Source: Halobacteriales archaeon QH_7_65_31 (lineage in GTDB: Archaea > Halobacteriota > Halobacteria > Halobacteriales > Haloarculaceae). From it: a stretch of 64,000 nucleotides of DNA. The stretch covers positions 124,001-188,000 of the forward strand of contig PXQU01000004.1 of NCBI GenBank assembly GCA_003021785.1, read 5' to 3'. Shown here in pieces: positions 33,609-42,498 of the stretch. Under the pieces are notes generated by a model, which saw nothing but the letters and a program-made list of their open reading frames with translations, had not been told where the DNA came from and made no database searches. How positions within the stretch are numbered: position 1 is the stretch's first letter; each line of letters starts with the position of its first letter. The position numbers and the translations under genes were made by a program.

Positions 33609-34334
33609 TTACGTTTTAACTTGGCCTTCCTCCAACCGCTCTTCCGCCCGATCCCGATCCTCCGGATAGCCGATATCCATCCGCCAGCCGTCCATCCGGA
33701 TCGCGTCGATCGTCCGGCCCGAGTGAATCAACAGATCGATCGCGTCCGAGATTTCGTACTCCCCGCGGTCGGACGGCTGCACCAAGTGACAGGCGTGAAA
33801 GATCGCCGGTGAAAAGGTATAGAATCCGGTCATCACCAGATTCGACGGCGGTTCCTCGGGCTTCTCCACGACGGCGGTGATCTCCCCGTAGTCGTTCGTG
33901 TCACAGACGCCGTACCGCGAGGCCTCCTCCCACGGGACCTCCTCAACCAGAAACGCCGCGTCAGCACGATCCTCCCGCTGGCGATCGACGACGTCCTGCA
34001 GGTTCGCCCGGAAGATGTTGTCCCCGAGCATGAGCATGAACTCCTCGTCGATATGCTCCTCGACGGTCAACAGCGCGTGAGCGATCCCGTTCGGCTCTCG
34101 CTGGTGGCAGTAGGTGATCGGGACGCCCTCGTACGTGTCCCCGTACCGGGTGATGATCTGCTCTTTCTTGTAGCCGACGACGACGTACAGCTCCGTCGCG
34201 CCCAGCTCGATCAGCTCGTCGAGACAGTACTCCAGAATCGGCCGTCCGTCCACCTCGACGAGCGGCTTCGGCTTGTCCGCCGTGAGCGGACGCAGCCGCG
34301 TCCCCTCGCCGGCCGCGATGACGACTGCTTGCAT
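33609..34334 (-). CDS. aglF: Sugar-1-phosphate uridylyl/thymidylyltransferase (AglF-like)
   Basis: The 241-residue nucleotidyltransferase has AAGEGTRLRPLTADKPKPL near the N-terminus, VVGYKKEQI, MLMLGDNIFRANLQDVVDRQ, VEEVPWEEASRYGVCDTND and TGFYTFSPAIFHACHLVQPS. This is very similar, as I recall it, to Haloferax AglF, a glucose-1-phosphate uridylyltransferase of the N-glycosylation pathway. It makes UDP-glucose, precursor for hexuronic acids. I start at 34334; an upstream GTG (34346) would include the GGAGGT sequence just before that ATG. Confidence 0.88.
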   Translation of the reverse strand: MQAVVIAAGEGTRLRPLTADKPKPLVEVDGRPILEYCLDELIELGATELYVVVGYKKEQIITRYGDTYEGVPITYCHQREPNGIAHALLTVEEHIDEEFMLMLGDNIFRANLQDVVDRQREDRADAAFLVEEVPWEEASRYGVCDTNDYGEITAVVEKPEEPPSNLVMTGFYTFSPAIFHACHLVQPSDRGEYEISDAIDLLIHSGRTIDAIRMDGWRMDIGYPEDRDRAEERLEEGQVKT

Positions 34335-34440
34335 ACCTCCCTTCACCGAGCCAGCGGTAAAGTGCTTGCCGACTCACCGTTTCGTCTCGAACGGGACCGA
34401 ACACAGTTACGACCGGCCGGCCGGGTGGCAGTGCGACGCG

Positions 34441-34857
34441 TCACCCTTCGGAGTCGTATCCGATTCGTTCGATGCCGTCGACGTGATCGAAATCGGTGTC
34501 ATCAGATACGACCGGCTCATCGTACTGTTGGGCTGTCGCCGCGATGATCGCATCACCTCCCCCGAGGTTCGGTTTCGAATCGCTCCGCTGGTGGTCGCCT
34601 TCGAGTATCCCCGCCTGTGTTGCAATCGCTTCGGTTAGCTCCGCCTTCGGCTTGCTGGCTGTGAGCCGTCGATACGCTTGTCTGTCCTGCTGTTTATACA
34701 CGTCATCTCCTGTCTTTCCGACCGAAATGAACAGCTCGTACGCGACGATGGTCGGCACACGAAGCGGTTCAGCAGACAACTCCAGCTCCTGCGCCTTCAG
34801 CCGGGCCCCGGGATGCTGATCTTTCAGTGCCCCCAGAAAGTTCGTATCCAGAATCAT
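34441..34857 (-). CDS. vapC: PIN-domain toxin VapC
   Basis: The 138-residue PIN protein has Asp4 (MILDTNFLGAL), Glu41 (VAYELFISVGK), Asp102 (GGGDAIIAATA) and Asp119-Asp122 (VSDDTDFD), a full catalytic set. It should be an RNase toxin controlled by the antitoxin immediately upstream, which it overlaps by four bases. The C-terminal half is similar in layout to the truncated PIN gene at 37492-37788. Confidence 0.9.
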   Translation of the reverse strand: MILDTNFLGALKDQHPGARLKAQELELSAEPLRVPTIVAYELFISVGKTGDDVYKQQDRQAYRRLTASKPKAELTEAIATQAGILEGDHQRSDSKPNLGGGDAIIAATAQQYDEPVVSDDTDFDHVDGIERIGYDSEG

Positions 34858-35117
34858 CGCTCGGCGGACGTTTCCCCGGACTGCTCATCGTAAAACTCGG
34901 CCATCTCCGCTCGTTGAGCGTCCTCAGCAGCCTCGATAGCCGACTTATGCTCGCTCCAGCGGCTCTCGTCTCGTTCGGCGAACTCGTCCGCGAAGTCCAC
35001 GAGCGAATACCCGTTCGTCAGCCGCTCGATGGTTTCGGAAAACGTCTCGTTATCCCGGTTCCTGCTCTTGATTCGTTCGTACAGGTCCTCGTCGATACGG
35101 ACCATCTTCGTCGCCAT
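34854..35117 (-). CDS. vapB: VapB-type antitoxin (short haloarchaeal family)
   Basis: From MATKMVRIDEDLYERIKSRN the protein has 87 residues. The N-terminal strand plus helix resembles a ribbon-helix-helix DNA-binding fold (TKMVRIDEDLYERI, TFSETIERLTNG), and the C-terminal Glu/Ala-rich helix would occupy the toxin. The gene is coupled to vapC by an ATGA overlap. The open frame upstream to 35162 is not used because the RHH strand begins at the chosen Met. Confidence 0.85.
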   Translation of the reverse strand: MATKMVRIDEDLYERIKSRNRDNETFSETIERLTNGYSLVDFADEFAERDESRWSEHKSAIEAAEDAQRAEMAEFYDEQSGETSAER

Positions 35118-35219
35118 GTGTTTACCTTGTTTACACAGGGGTATAGTAGTTGGGTCGTGCACCGGTTCACTGTTCGGATAAAACCGACTCGTGGCCCGCT
35201 CGCTCGTCTCATCCTCATG

Positions 35220-37436
35220 TCACCCCCGAACCGTCTCACCCTCCACGACAGCCGCCTCCGACACCCGTACCGTCTCCTCACCGACAGTGTACGTGCCCGG
35301 ATACGGGACCGTCACGCTGTAGCCACCGGTCGCGTTCGTCTGCACCGTCCGCTCGTAGCTCGCCTCGAACCCCTCGCCATCGACCTGAACCGATAGCTCG
35401 ACGGTCGCGTTCGCCGCCGCCGCCGTCCCGGTCAGCGTCGCCCCGGGGACGAGCGTGAAGACCCGATACGCGCCGTCGGGCGACTCGTAGACGGCACGAT
35501 AGTGTGCCAGCCCGTCACCGCCGTCGGTCTGACTGCCGTAGGCGGCCAAGCGCGATCCGACCGTCTCGGGTGCTCCCGTCTCCTCCCCCGTCGGGTAGAC
35601 GACGAAGCCGGCCCGCCCCGAGAGCCGGTCGTACCAGTCCTCGCTGTCGTTGCTCGCGAGGAACGATCGGTAGTTGGCACGCGCGTAGCCGTACGACCGC
35701 GAGTCGCCATTCACGGCGTAGTTGTACACGCGATTATAGCTCCACTGGCTGAAGACGTACTCCGGCCGATCGTCCCACTCCGGCTGTGCGGCCTGCGCTG
35801 CCATCCAGTCGGCGGTGTCGTACCGCGCCGGTGGTGTCGTCAGCTGGCCCGTCTTGATCGGGATCTGCAGGACGCCGAGCCCGCCGACGAGGAGGAACAC
35901 GACGGCGATCGCGCCCATCTGCTGGCGATCCGGCAGCGCCACCGAGTCGCGATCGTCGGGAACCGGGGACCGGACCGCGTCCACCTGTTCGACGAGGACG
36001 ACGAAGCCGAGACCCGCGAACACCGCGACGAAGGTCGCGAGCTCACCGACGAACCGCACCTGAAACAGCGCCAGCACGAGGAAGCTCCACGCGTAGCCGG
36101 CGAGGACGAGCCAGCCGGTCTCCTCGCGCGCCCGGACGAACCCCAACAGCAGGAGCCAGCCCTGTGCGTCAGAGAACAGTCCTGCCGTCTCAGCAATCGC
36201 ATCGCTCCGGAACAGCGCGCTGTTCGCTCGCGACTGGAGCGTCTGCCAGCTGTCCGGAAACAGCGTTATCGCTCCCCCTCCCGCGAGTAACCCGCTCGCG
36301 AGCACGGTTCCGGCGGCGAGTCGCGGCTCCGGGCGGACGCGAGCGACGACCTCGGCCACGCCGAACACGACCGCGACGCCGCCGACCAGCAGGAGCGGTG
36401 CGGTCGCCACGACCGGCGTGTGCCAGCCGAGCGCGGTGTGTCCGAGCCACACCAGTCCGCCCCCGCCGAGTAGCCCCGTGAGTATCGGTGCGCCGGCAAC
36501 CAGCGGTGACTCGCCGCGCCCGGCCCACACGGCGGCCAGCCCGGCGGCGATGAGTCCGATCGGCGCGACCAGTAGCGGCCCGGCGTTCCACGCGAGCACC
36601 TGTCCACCGACACCGATCGCCAGCCCGACGACGCCGAGCGCGGTCGCCCGCGACCGTAGCTCCGCCCTCGTAAGCGTCACGAGCGAGAGCGCGGTCGCGC
36701 CGAGCCACGGATAATCGAAGGCGTGGTGATCCGCGAAGCCGAGACTCGTCCGCATCGCGTGGCCCGGAACGACGGCGAAGAAGACGACCGCCGCCAGCGC
36801 GATCCGCGTGTCTCCCGTCACACGCTTCGCGAGCAGATAGACGAGCGACCCCGAAATCACCGCCGACAGGACCGGAAACCACGCGAGCACCTGCCCGGCC
36901 GCCGCGGCGTCACCACCGACCAGTGAGGCGACCAGCCACATCGTCGCGACGTAGAGCGGCTCGCCCTTCGTCACCGTGTCGGGCAGCGTCGAGAGCGTCA
37001 GATCAGGTGTCGCGAGCAGTTGTTCGACCCAGTAGCGGTAGTAGTACGGATCGTTCGCCGAGAGGACGACGCTCCCCTCTTGGAAGACGGGTCCGAACGA
37101 GAACACGGTTCGGAGCAGCGCCACGAGCGCGAGCGCGCCGGCGAGCGCACCGACAACGCGCCGGTCGGGGAGCGAAATCGACCACTCGCGGTCGCGCGTC
37201 TCCCCGCGCTCGACATCGCCGGCCAGCCCCGCCCGCACCCCCTCGGGGTCCGCGACGCGGTAACCGTCATCGGTTTCCTCGACCACTCCGGCGGCGACGA
37301 TCTCCCCGAACGCCCCCGAATCGATCGCCAGCTCGTCGAACGTGAACGGCTCCTCGGCGGCGAGCACCGCCCGAATCGCTGCTTCGAGCGTCGGCCGGTC
37401 AGCGACGAGCTCAGCGACGCGGCGAGCCGTTTCCAT
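35220..37436 (-). CDS. STT3/AglB-like oligosaccharyltransferase-family membrane protein
   Basis: The 738-residue protein has a soluble N-terminus of about 100 residues, roughly 13 membrane helices, and a C-terminal soluble domain. Motifs of the STT3 family are visible: SANDPYYYRYWVEQLL (first acidic loop) and LGFADHHAFDYPWL (DHH). The WWDYG acceptor-binding motif is not present; the corresponding place reads FSQWSYNRVYNYAVNG. It may transfer lipid-linked glycans to asparagine or to another acceptor. The start at 37436 is supported because an upstream duplicate of this 5' end (37790-37900) aligns there. The gene lies near AglF, as oligosaccharyltransferases often do. Confidence 0.75.
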   Translation of the reverse strand: METARRVAELVADRPTLEAAIRAVLAAEEPFTFDELAIDSGAFGEIVAAGVVEETDDGYRVADPEGVRAGLAGDVERGETRDREWSISLPDRRVVGALAGALALVALLRTVFSFGPVFQEGSVVLSANDPYYYRYWVEQLLATPDLTLSTLPDTVTKGEPLYVATMWLVASLVGGDAAAAGQVLAWFPVLSAVISGSLVYLLAKRVTGDTRIALAAVVFFAVVPGHAMRTSLGFADHHAFDYPWLGATALSLVTLTRAELRSRATALGVVGLAIGVGGQVLAWNAGPLLVAPIGLIAAGLAAVWAGRGESPLVAGAPILTGLLGGGGLVWLGHTALGWHTPVVATAPLLLVGGVAVVFGVAEVVARVRPEPRLAAGTVLASGLLAGGGAITLFPDSWQTLQSRANSALFRSDAIAETAGLFSDAQGWLLLLGFVRAREETGWLVLAGYAWSFLVLALFQVRFVGELATFVAVFAGLGFVVLVEQVDAVRSPVPDDRDSVALPDRQQMGAIAVVFLLVGGLGVLQIPIKTGQLTTPPARYDTADWMAAQAAQPEWDDRPEYVFSQWSYNRVYNYAVNGDSRSYGYARANYRSFLASNDSEDWYDRLSGRAGFVVYPTGEETGAPETVGSRLAAYGSQTDGGDGLAHYRAVYESPDGAYRVFTLVPGATLTGTAAAANATVELSVQVDGEGFEASYERTVQTNATGGYSVTVPYPGTYTVGEETVRVSEAAVVEGETVRG

Positions 37437-37478
37437 ACCCACTCCTACGCGGACGGGTGAATAAATCCAGCCACTCCA
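37366..37478. repeat. Diverged direct duplicate, left copy (STT3-like 5' end)
   Basis: This stretch, covering the start codon and upstream bases of the STT3-like gene, aligns in the same orientation with 37820-37945 (for example GCGACGCGGCGAGCCGTT in both). The copies differ at about a quarter of positions, so the duplication is old. Confidence 0.7.
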
Positions 37479-37491
37479 TTCCGCGAGTTCC

Positions 37492-37788
37492 TCAGCGGTA
37501 CGCTTCGCGGGTGACACCCGGAATAGTTCCGAAGTGGCTATCCCCAGCAAGCACTGGCTCGTCGCGCTCCAGTGCAGTCGCGGCGATCACTGCATCTTCT
37601 TTTCCAATTCCCGGTCCCTCACCGTCGTCGTCGGCCAGCCGCTCACCGAGTAGTCGTCCAGCACGCCGCGAGATACTGGGGGGCATATCCACCAACGGGT
37701 AAGAATCCAAGACGGTGTCCACCGTCTGTTGCTCGTCGCGAGTGTTTGCTATCTTCCCGACACCGACGTACAGCTCTATAACCGTCAT
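37492..37788 (-). pseudogene. Truncated PIN-domain (VapC) gene
   Basis: The frame gives MTVIELYVGVGKI, QQTVDTVLDSYPLVDM, GKEDAVIAATALERDEPVLA and GDSHFG, the second half of a PIN domain with the Glu and two of the later Asp residues. The N-terminal beta strand and first catalytic Asp are missing. Upstream bases encode LEAEGVPLVIP, which looks like the preceding PIN part shifted by one base. No antitoxin gene is attached. It is probably a dead toxin gene. Confidence 0.75.
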
Positions 37789-37789
37789 C

Positions 37790-37900
37790 GAGGGATAACA
37801 AGCGGGACGCCCTCGGCTTCGAGTACCATCTGAATCGCTGCTTGGAGTGAGGGAGGAGGGAGTCAGCGACGAGGCTGGCGACGCGGCGAGCCGTTACAAT
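37790..37900 (-). pseudogene. 5' remnant of a second STT3-like gene
   Basis: On the minus strand this reads VTARRVASLVADS and, after a frameshift, PSLQAAIQMVLEAEGVP. These line up with ETARRVAELVADRPTLEAAI and RAVLAAEEP of the intact STT3-like protein. Upstream non-coding bases (37901-37945) also match the region before the intact gene. Its ATG is replaced by ATT and the rest is missing, so the gene is dead. Confidence 0.7.
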
Positions 37901-37945
37901 GCTCACTTCAGCGCGGATGGATGAACAACTCCAGTCACCCCTGAC
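37820..37945. repeat. Diverged direct duplicate, right copy (STT3-like 5' end)
   Basis: Right-hand partner of 37366-37478. The truncated PIN gene lies between the copies, as expected if a tandem or inserted STT3-like gene was mostly deleted. Confidence 0.7.
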
Positions 37946-38062
37946 TACTCGTGTGCTCGTGGCCACTGATCGAGGAATTATCTGGCGGTGAATCGATCTT
38001 TGGAACTGTTGTCGCACAAATGAGGCGGCAAATTATTTGAGTCCACACTGCATAGCCCACCC

Positions 38063-38311
38063 GTGTCACGAAAAATCGAAGATGAAACGACGGTGAACGA
38101 GAGCTATTCTGTCACCGTTCCTGCCGCGATACGGCAAGCGGTGGGCGTCGAAGCGGGAGACAAGCTACGGTGGCGGCTCGATGGGGAGGGTACTCTGTCG
38201 GTCGAATTCGTTGAACAACGGCACGGCGCATTCACACAGCTCGATCCGGTCGATATCGGAGACGTGACGGATGCTACCGAGGATCACGATCTCGTTGTTG
38301 GAGGTAACTGA
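38063..38311 (+). CDS. vapB: AbrB-type antitoxin (VapB-like)
   Basis: The 82-residue protein starts at a GTG and has an AbrB fold motif (ESYSVTVPAAIRQAVGVEAG, DKLRWRL) followed by an acidic C-terminus for toxin binding. AAATTATTTG centred about 28 bases upstream is a fitting TATA box. Its stop overlaps the ATG of the PIN toxin by one base. Confidence 0.87.
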   Translation: MSRKIEDETTVNESYSVTVPAAIRQAVGVEAGDKLRWRLDGEGTLSVEFVEQRHGAFTQLDPVDIGDVTDATEDHDLVVGGN

Positions 38312-38742
38312 TGGCCGGTGTCGTCGTGGATGCGAATGTCCTCATTGCGGCCCGCCTCACTCGTGACCAGAATCACGAGCGTGCAAGCGCAGTTGCGGAC
38401 GCTATCGACGGTGGAACGCTCCCGACGGCATACGTCCTGAGTGATGTTCTCACGGAGGTAATCAACTATCTCCAAGCGCGAGCCGGACACGATGTTGCGA
38501 TAGAGACTCTCGATGCGCTTATCGAGAGTAGCGGGTTCACACTCACCCGCACGACGAAACCCGACCTCACCGCCGGTCGGTCGCTGTTTCGTCAACACGA
38601 GCCACTCTCGCTGACGGATGCGATTATCGCTGCAGCGATGCACCGTGAGAACATCGAGTATCTCTACAGCTTCGACGACGGATTCGACGGTGTCCCCGAA
38701 CTGACTCGCCTCACGACGCCGGAGAATCCATTCGACGCGTGA
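38311..38742 (+). CDS. vapC: PIN-domain toxin VapC
   Basis: The 143-residue PIN protein has Asp7 (VVVDANVLIAARL), Glu49 (VLTEVINYL), Asp103 (SLTDAIIAAAM) and Asp122/123/126 (FDDGFDG). It is translationally coupled to the antitoxin just upstream. It is the third complete VapBC-type pair in the window and not a close copy of the others, so these loci were gained separately. Confidence 0.9.
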   Translation: MAGVVVDANVLIAARLTRDQNHERASAVADAIDGGTLPTAYVLSDVLTEVINYLQARAGHDVAIETLDALIESSGFTLTRTTKPDLTAGRSLFRQHEPLSLTDAIIAAAMHRENIEYLYSFDDGFDGVPELTRLTTPENPFDA

Positions 38743-38797
38743 CCGACGACTCCCTTTTCAGCGATTCCCGGCAACGTTCGTCACTACTCGACGGTTC

Positions 38798-38806
38798 TTT
38801 TATATA
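38798..38806 (+). promoter_or_regulatory. TATA box of the TBP gene
   Basis: TTTTATATA is centred 28 bases before the GTG start at 38830, the ideal distance for a leaderless mRNA. It is the strongest TATA box in the window. Confidence 0.7.
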
Positions 38807-38829
38807 CCCGGGCGATCCTTCTACTTATA

Positions 38830-39390
38830 GTGACTAACCCAGCCGACACCATCGAGATACAGAACGTGGTCGCCTCGACAGGCATCGGACAGGAGCTCGA
38901 TCTGGACACGCTCGCCGCCGATCTGACGGGATCGAGCTACGATCCGGAGAACTTCCCGGGCGTCGTCTACCGGCTGCAGGAGCCGAAAGCCGCGATGCTC
39001 ATCTTCCGCTCGGGAAAGATGGTCTGTACCGGCGCGAACAGCATCGACGCCGTCCACGAGGCGCTGTCGATCGCCTTCGACCGCCTGCGCGAGCTGAACA
39101 TTCCCGTAGACGACGATCCCGAGATCACCGTCCAGAACATCGTCTCGACGGCGGATCTGGGCGCGACGCTGAATCTGAACGCCATCGCCATCGGCTTCGG
39201 GCTCGAAAACATCGAGTACGAGCCGGAGCAGTTCCCCGGGCTGGTGTATCGGATGGACGATCCGGACGTGGTCGTGCTGCTGTTCGGCTCCGGCAAGCTC
39301 GTCATCACCGGCGGGAAGACGACCGACGACGCCTCCGAGGCCGCCGCCGCCGTCACCGACGAGCTGGAATCGCTCGGCCTGCTCGGTTAA
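38830..39390 (+). CDS. tbp: TATA-box binding protein (TBP)
   Basis: The 186-residue protein has the two tandem saddle repeats of archaeal TBP: IEIQNVVASTGIGQELDLDTL, FPGVVYRLQEPKAAMLIFRSGKM and, in the second half, ITVQNIVSTADLGATLNLN and FPGLVYRMDDPDVVVLLFGSGK. Length fits the family. It binds promoter TATA boxes and recruits TFB and RNA polymerase. Haloarchaea often carry several TBPs, so whether this is the main copy cannot be told. Its strong promoter suggests high expression. Its end overlaps the convergent VanZ gene by four bases. Confidence 0.97.
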   Translation: MTNPADTIEIQNVVASTGIGQELDLDTLAADLTGSSYDPENFPGVVYRLQEPKAAMLIFRSGKMVCTGANSIDAVHEALSIAFDRLRELNIPVDDDPEITVQNIVSTADLGATLNLNAIAIGFGLENIEYEPEQFPGLVYRMDDPDVVVLLFGSGKLVITGGKTTDDASEAAAAVTDELESLGLLG

Positions 39391-39776
39391 ACGGCGACGT
39401 ACCGGACGTTTCGCTCCACGAGCAGCCACGCCAGCGACAGCGTCGCCCCGAGGAGATTCGCGAGCATATCGCCCGCGCCGTAGTGGCGAGCCGGCAACGC
39501 TCCCTGTATCAGCTCGATCGAGACGCCGTACAGCCCTGCACAGAGGAGCACGAACAGGACACGCTCGCCGAGCGACCGATCGATCGTCGCGTACACCACC
39601 GACAGGCCGAACATCGCGTACCCGAGGAAGTGGAGCTGTTTATCCCACAGCGGGCCGGTCGTGGGCGCTTGTGGCGGTGTGCTGATAAGCGAGTAGTAGC
39701 CGATGAGCGCGGCGACGACGGCGACGCCGACGTATCGGAGACGCGGTGACACCGCTGGCAGCGGAAGCCGACGCAT
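39387..39776 (-). CDS. VanZ-family membrane protein
   Basis: The 129-residue protein has four hydrophobic helices with the VanZ features SLISTPPQAP, DKQLHFLGYAMFGLSVVYA and ELIQGALPARHYGAGDMLANLLGA. VanZ-like proteins of this kind are widespread in haloarchaea and have no established function there. Convergent with tbp. Confidence 0.85.
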   Translation of the reverse strand: MRRLPLPAVSPRLRYVGVAVVAALIGYYSLISTPPQAPTTGPLWDKQLHFLGYAMFGLSVVYATIDRSLGERVLFVLLCAGLYGVSIELIQGALPARHYGAGDMLANLLGATLSLAWLLVERNVRYVAV

Positions 39777-39908
39777 GTCCGCCCCTCACACCGGGTCGTG
39801 GTAGATGTTCGGTTCCGCGACCGTCTCGAACTGTCCCTCACGTCGGTTTCCCGGAAATTCGCCAACTTCTTGTCACGACCAGTGCTCCGTTCTGACATCG
39901 ACCTGAAC

Positions 39909-40655
39909 ATGGATTCAATCACCACACAGCAGCTCACGAAACGCTACGACGCGACGCTCGCGCTCGACTCGCTGGATCTCTCGATTCCCGAGGGAAGCGT
40001 CTACGGCTTCCTCGGCCCGAACGGCGCGGGCAAGTCCACGACGATGCGGCTGTTGACCGGGCTCGCGACGCCGACCTCGGGTGAGGCGACCGTCGCCGGT
40101 GTTCCGACGACCGATCGGGCGTCGCTCATCGACCATATCGGGCTCCTCCCCGAGGAGCCGCCGATCCACGACGAGCTCACCGCCCGCGAACAGCTCACCT
40201 ACGCCGCCGGGCTGCGCGAGCTGTCGGAGCCGCAGTCGCGCATCCAGTCGCTGCTCGAACGGGTGTCGCTCGCCGCGGACGCCGACACCCGTATCGACAC
40301 CTACTCGACGGGGATGCGCCAGAAGACCGCCTTCCTTCAGGCGGTCCTCCACGAGCCGGACGTGTTGTTTCTTGACGAGCCGACCGCCGGTCTCGATCCG
40401 CGAGCGGCCCGCACCATCCGGGCGTTCATCGACGAGCTCTCCGACGGGGGAACGACAATCTTCCTCTCGACGCATATCCTCCCCGTCGTGGACGAGCACG
40501 CCGACACGGTGGGGGTGCTCTCCGACGGGAAGCTGGTCGCCGAGGGGGCCCCGTCGACGCTGAAACGCCGCGTCGACGCCGACACCGGCGATCAGAGCCT
40601 CGAAGACGTGTTCCTCGACGTGACCGAGACCGCCCCCGACGAGGAGCTTCGATGA
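39909..40655 (+). CDS. ABC transporter ATP-binding protein
   Basis: From MDSITTQQLTKRYDATLALD the protein has 248 residues. Walker A is GPNGAGKSTTM (about residues 36-46), the signature is the degenerate YSTGMRQK and Walker B is VLFLDEPTAGLD, with the H-loop in LSTHILP. This is the CcmA/ABC-2 exporter type. It overlaps the permease gene by four bases and pairs with it. The open frame before 39909 is not used because the conserved domain starts at this Met. Substrate unknown. Confidence 0.9.
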   Translation: MDSITTQQLTKRYDATLALDSLDLSIPEGSVYGFLGPNGAGKSTTMRLLTGLATPTSGEATVAGVPTTDRASLIDHIGLLPEEPPIHDELTAREQLTYAAGLRELSEPQSRIQSLLERVSLAADADTRIDTYSTGMRQKTAFLQAVLHEPDVLFLDEPTAGLDPRAARTIRAFIDELSDGGTTIFLSTHILPVVDEHADTVGVLSDGKLVAEGAPSTLKRRVDADTGDQSLEDVFLDVTETAPDEELR

Positions 40656-42376
40656 GTATCGGTCACCTCGCCGGTGCGCTCACCGTCGCCCGAACGGAGC
40701 TGCGGCGCAGCTGGCGGAAGGTGACGGACAGACTCTCACAGCTCCTCGGGCTCGGCTTCGGGCTGTTCGTGTTCGCTGCCGGTGCAGCCGTCGTCTCGTA
40801 TCTGCTCGTCACCACATCGCCCGATCTCTCCGACTTCGCAGTCTCCAGCGGCGTCCGGAGCGCCATCGTCTTCCAGTGGTTCTTCGTCGTCGCCATCATC
40901 ACCCAGCGGGTCGTGACGGTGAACCCGCGTCCGGACGCGCCCGACCATCTCCTCACGACCGTCCGACCAGCGACGGCGGTGACCGGGCTCGTTCTCGCCG
41001 AGACGGGGCGCATCCTCGCGTACGCCGGCCTGCCGCTCCTCGTCGTGACGAGTGCCCTCGTGTACACGACCGGGTCGGTCGCCACGCTCCCGCTCGTCGC
41101 GCTCGCACTCGCGCTCCTCTTCGTGAGCGGCGTCACCGTCGCCCACGTCCTCGGACTCACAGTCAAGCTCGCCGTCGCCCGGATTCCCGTACTCGCGCGC
41201 AATCGAACCGTACTCGGTACGCTCGCCGTCGTCGTCCTCTTCGGCGGCTACACCGTCGTTCAGGCCTCCGGCGGCGGCGTGAGCGGTCTCGGGCTCGTTC
41301 CCGTCGGCTGGGTGGCCGATCTCGCGGCACTCGCACTCCCCGTCACGGTCTCGCCGGGCCACGCCGCCGGTGGGCTGGCCACGACCGGACTCCTCATCGC
41401 CGGCGGGCTCCCGCTCGCAACGCGGATCGCTACGGCGTTCTGGTTCGGCGACTCCGTCACGCCGGAGATCGAGACGCAGGAAGCGACTGTCGAGCGGGTC
41501 GGCACAGACCCGCTCGCGAGCGGGCTGGGCCTCCTCGGACGGCTCCCGCTCGGCTCCGGCCAGTCGGGGCGGATCGCCCGGCGAACGGTCCTGCTCGCAC
41601 GCCGCGCGCCGGCGAAGCTCTCGTATCTCCTCCTCCCGTTCATCATCGCCGGCTCCGTCGTGCTTCAGGCGGTCGTCGGTGAACTCACGGTCCCGACCGC
41701 CGTGTTCGCCCCCGGACTCGCGCTTGCGCTCCCGTGGATCGCCGGGGCCGCGTTCACCCTCAACCCGCTCGGTGACGAAGGTAGCGTCCTTCCGCTGACC
41801 CTCACCTCACCGGTCGCCGGCCAGACCTATATCCGCGGGCTGGTCCGACCCGGTATCACCATCGGCGGTCTCTGTCTCCCCGTCGTGCCGGCGCTGGCAC
41901 TCGCGACCGGCTTCCGGCCGTCCGACGCGGTACTCGTGACCGCTGTCACGGCGGTCGGTATCCCCGCCGCCGCCATGCTCGCCACCGGTATCGGAATGGT
42001 GTTCCCGCGGACCGACACGGTTCAGGTCTCCCGCGGCCGGGAGGCGATCCCTCCGACGGCGAGTGCGATGGGACTCTACTCGGTCGCTGTCGGCGTCGTC
42101 GTCGGGCTTCCCATCGCGGCCGGCCTTGAACCGACGCTCGTGCGAACGGTCGCGAGCGGCCTCGTCGGCGTGCTGCTCGCGTTCCCCTTCGCGTACGTCG
42201 GTGGCCCGCTCGCCGGCGTGGCAGACGCGCTCGGCTCGCTCGGCGGGTCGATCGCCGGTTTCGACCCCGCCGTCGTCCAGTGGGGTGGACTCGTCGTCCC
42301 GATCGCGGTCGGCGTCCTCGCCGGGCTCCTCTCGGCCCGATTCGCGGCCCGGTACGTCGAACGCTACACGCTCTGA
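40652..42376 (+). CDS. ABC-2-type transporter permease
   Basis: The 574-residue protein is very hydrophobic, with about 12-14 predicted helices in two halves and cytoplasmic loops in between. The second half starts after a linker around residues 270-320 (GRIARRTVLLARRAPAKLSYLLL). It would be the membrane part of an exporter driven by the preceding ATPase; translation is coupled through an ATGA overlap. The substrate is unknown; no neighbour suggests one. It ends 49 bases before the tRNA gene. Confidence 0.85.
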   Translation: MSIGHLAGALTVARTELRRSWRKVTDRLSQLLGLGFGLFVFAAGAAVVSYLLVTTSPDLSDFAVSSGVRSAIVFQWFFVVAIITQRVVTVNPRPDAPDHLLTTVRPATAVTGLVLAETGRILAYAGLPLLVVTSALVYTTGSVATLPLVALALALLFVSGVTVAHVLGLTVKLAVARIPVLARNRTVLGTLAVVVLFGGYTVVQASGGGVSGLGLVPVGWVADLAALALPVTVSPGHAAGGLATTGLLIAGGLPLATRIATAFWFGDSVTPEIETQEATVERVGTDPLASGLGLLGRLPLGSGQSGRIARRTVLLARRAPAKLSYLLLPFIIAGSVVLQAVVGELTVPTAVFAPGLALALPWIAGAAFTLNPLGDEGSVLPLTLTSPVAGQTYIRGLVRPGITIGGLCLPVVPALALATGFRPSDAVLVTAVTAVGIPAAAMLATGIGMVFPRTDTVQVSRGREAIPPTASAMGLYSVAVGVVVGLPIAAGLEPTLVRTVASGLVGVLLAFPFAYVGGPLAGVADALGSLGGSIAGFDPAVVQWGGLVVPIAVGVLAGLLSARFAARYVERYTL

Positions 42377-42425
42377 GTACACCGAGTCGCAACGGTTAAT
42401 GCCGACTGTCCGAATCGTGGAACGA

Positions 42426-42498
42426 GGGCCGGTGGGGTAGCTTGGTATCCTTCGAGGATCGGGTCCTCGGTACCTCGGTTCAAATCCGGGCCGGCCCA
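42426..42498 (+). tRNA. trnP(cgg): tRNA-Pro (CGG anticodon)
   Basis: A 73-base cloverleaf can be folded by eye: acceptor GGGCCGG/CCGGCCC with discriminator A, a D-arm with GGTA, anticodon stem CGAGG/CCTCG with loop ATCGGGT (anticodon CGG, codon CCG), a four-base variable loop, and T-arm CTCGG-TTCAAAT-CCGGG. CCA is not encoded and no intron is seen. It reads proline codon CCG, common in this GC-rich genome. Confidence 0.93.
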
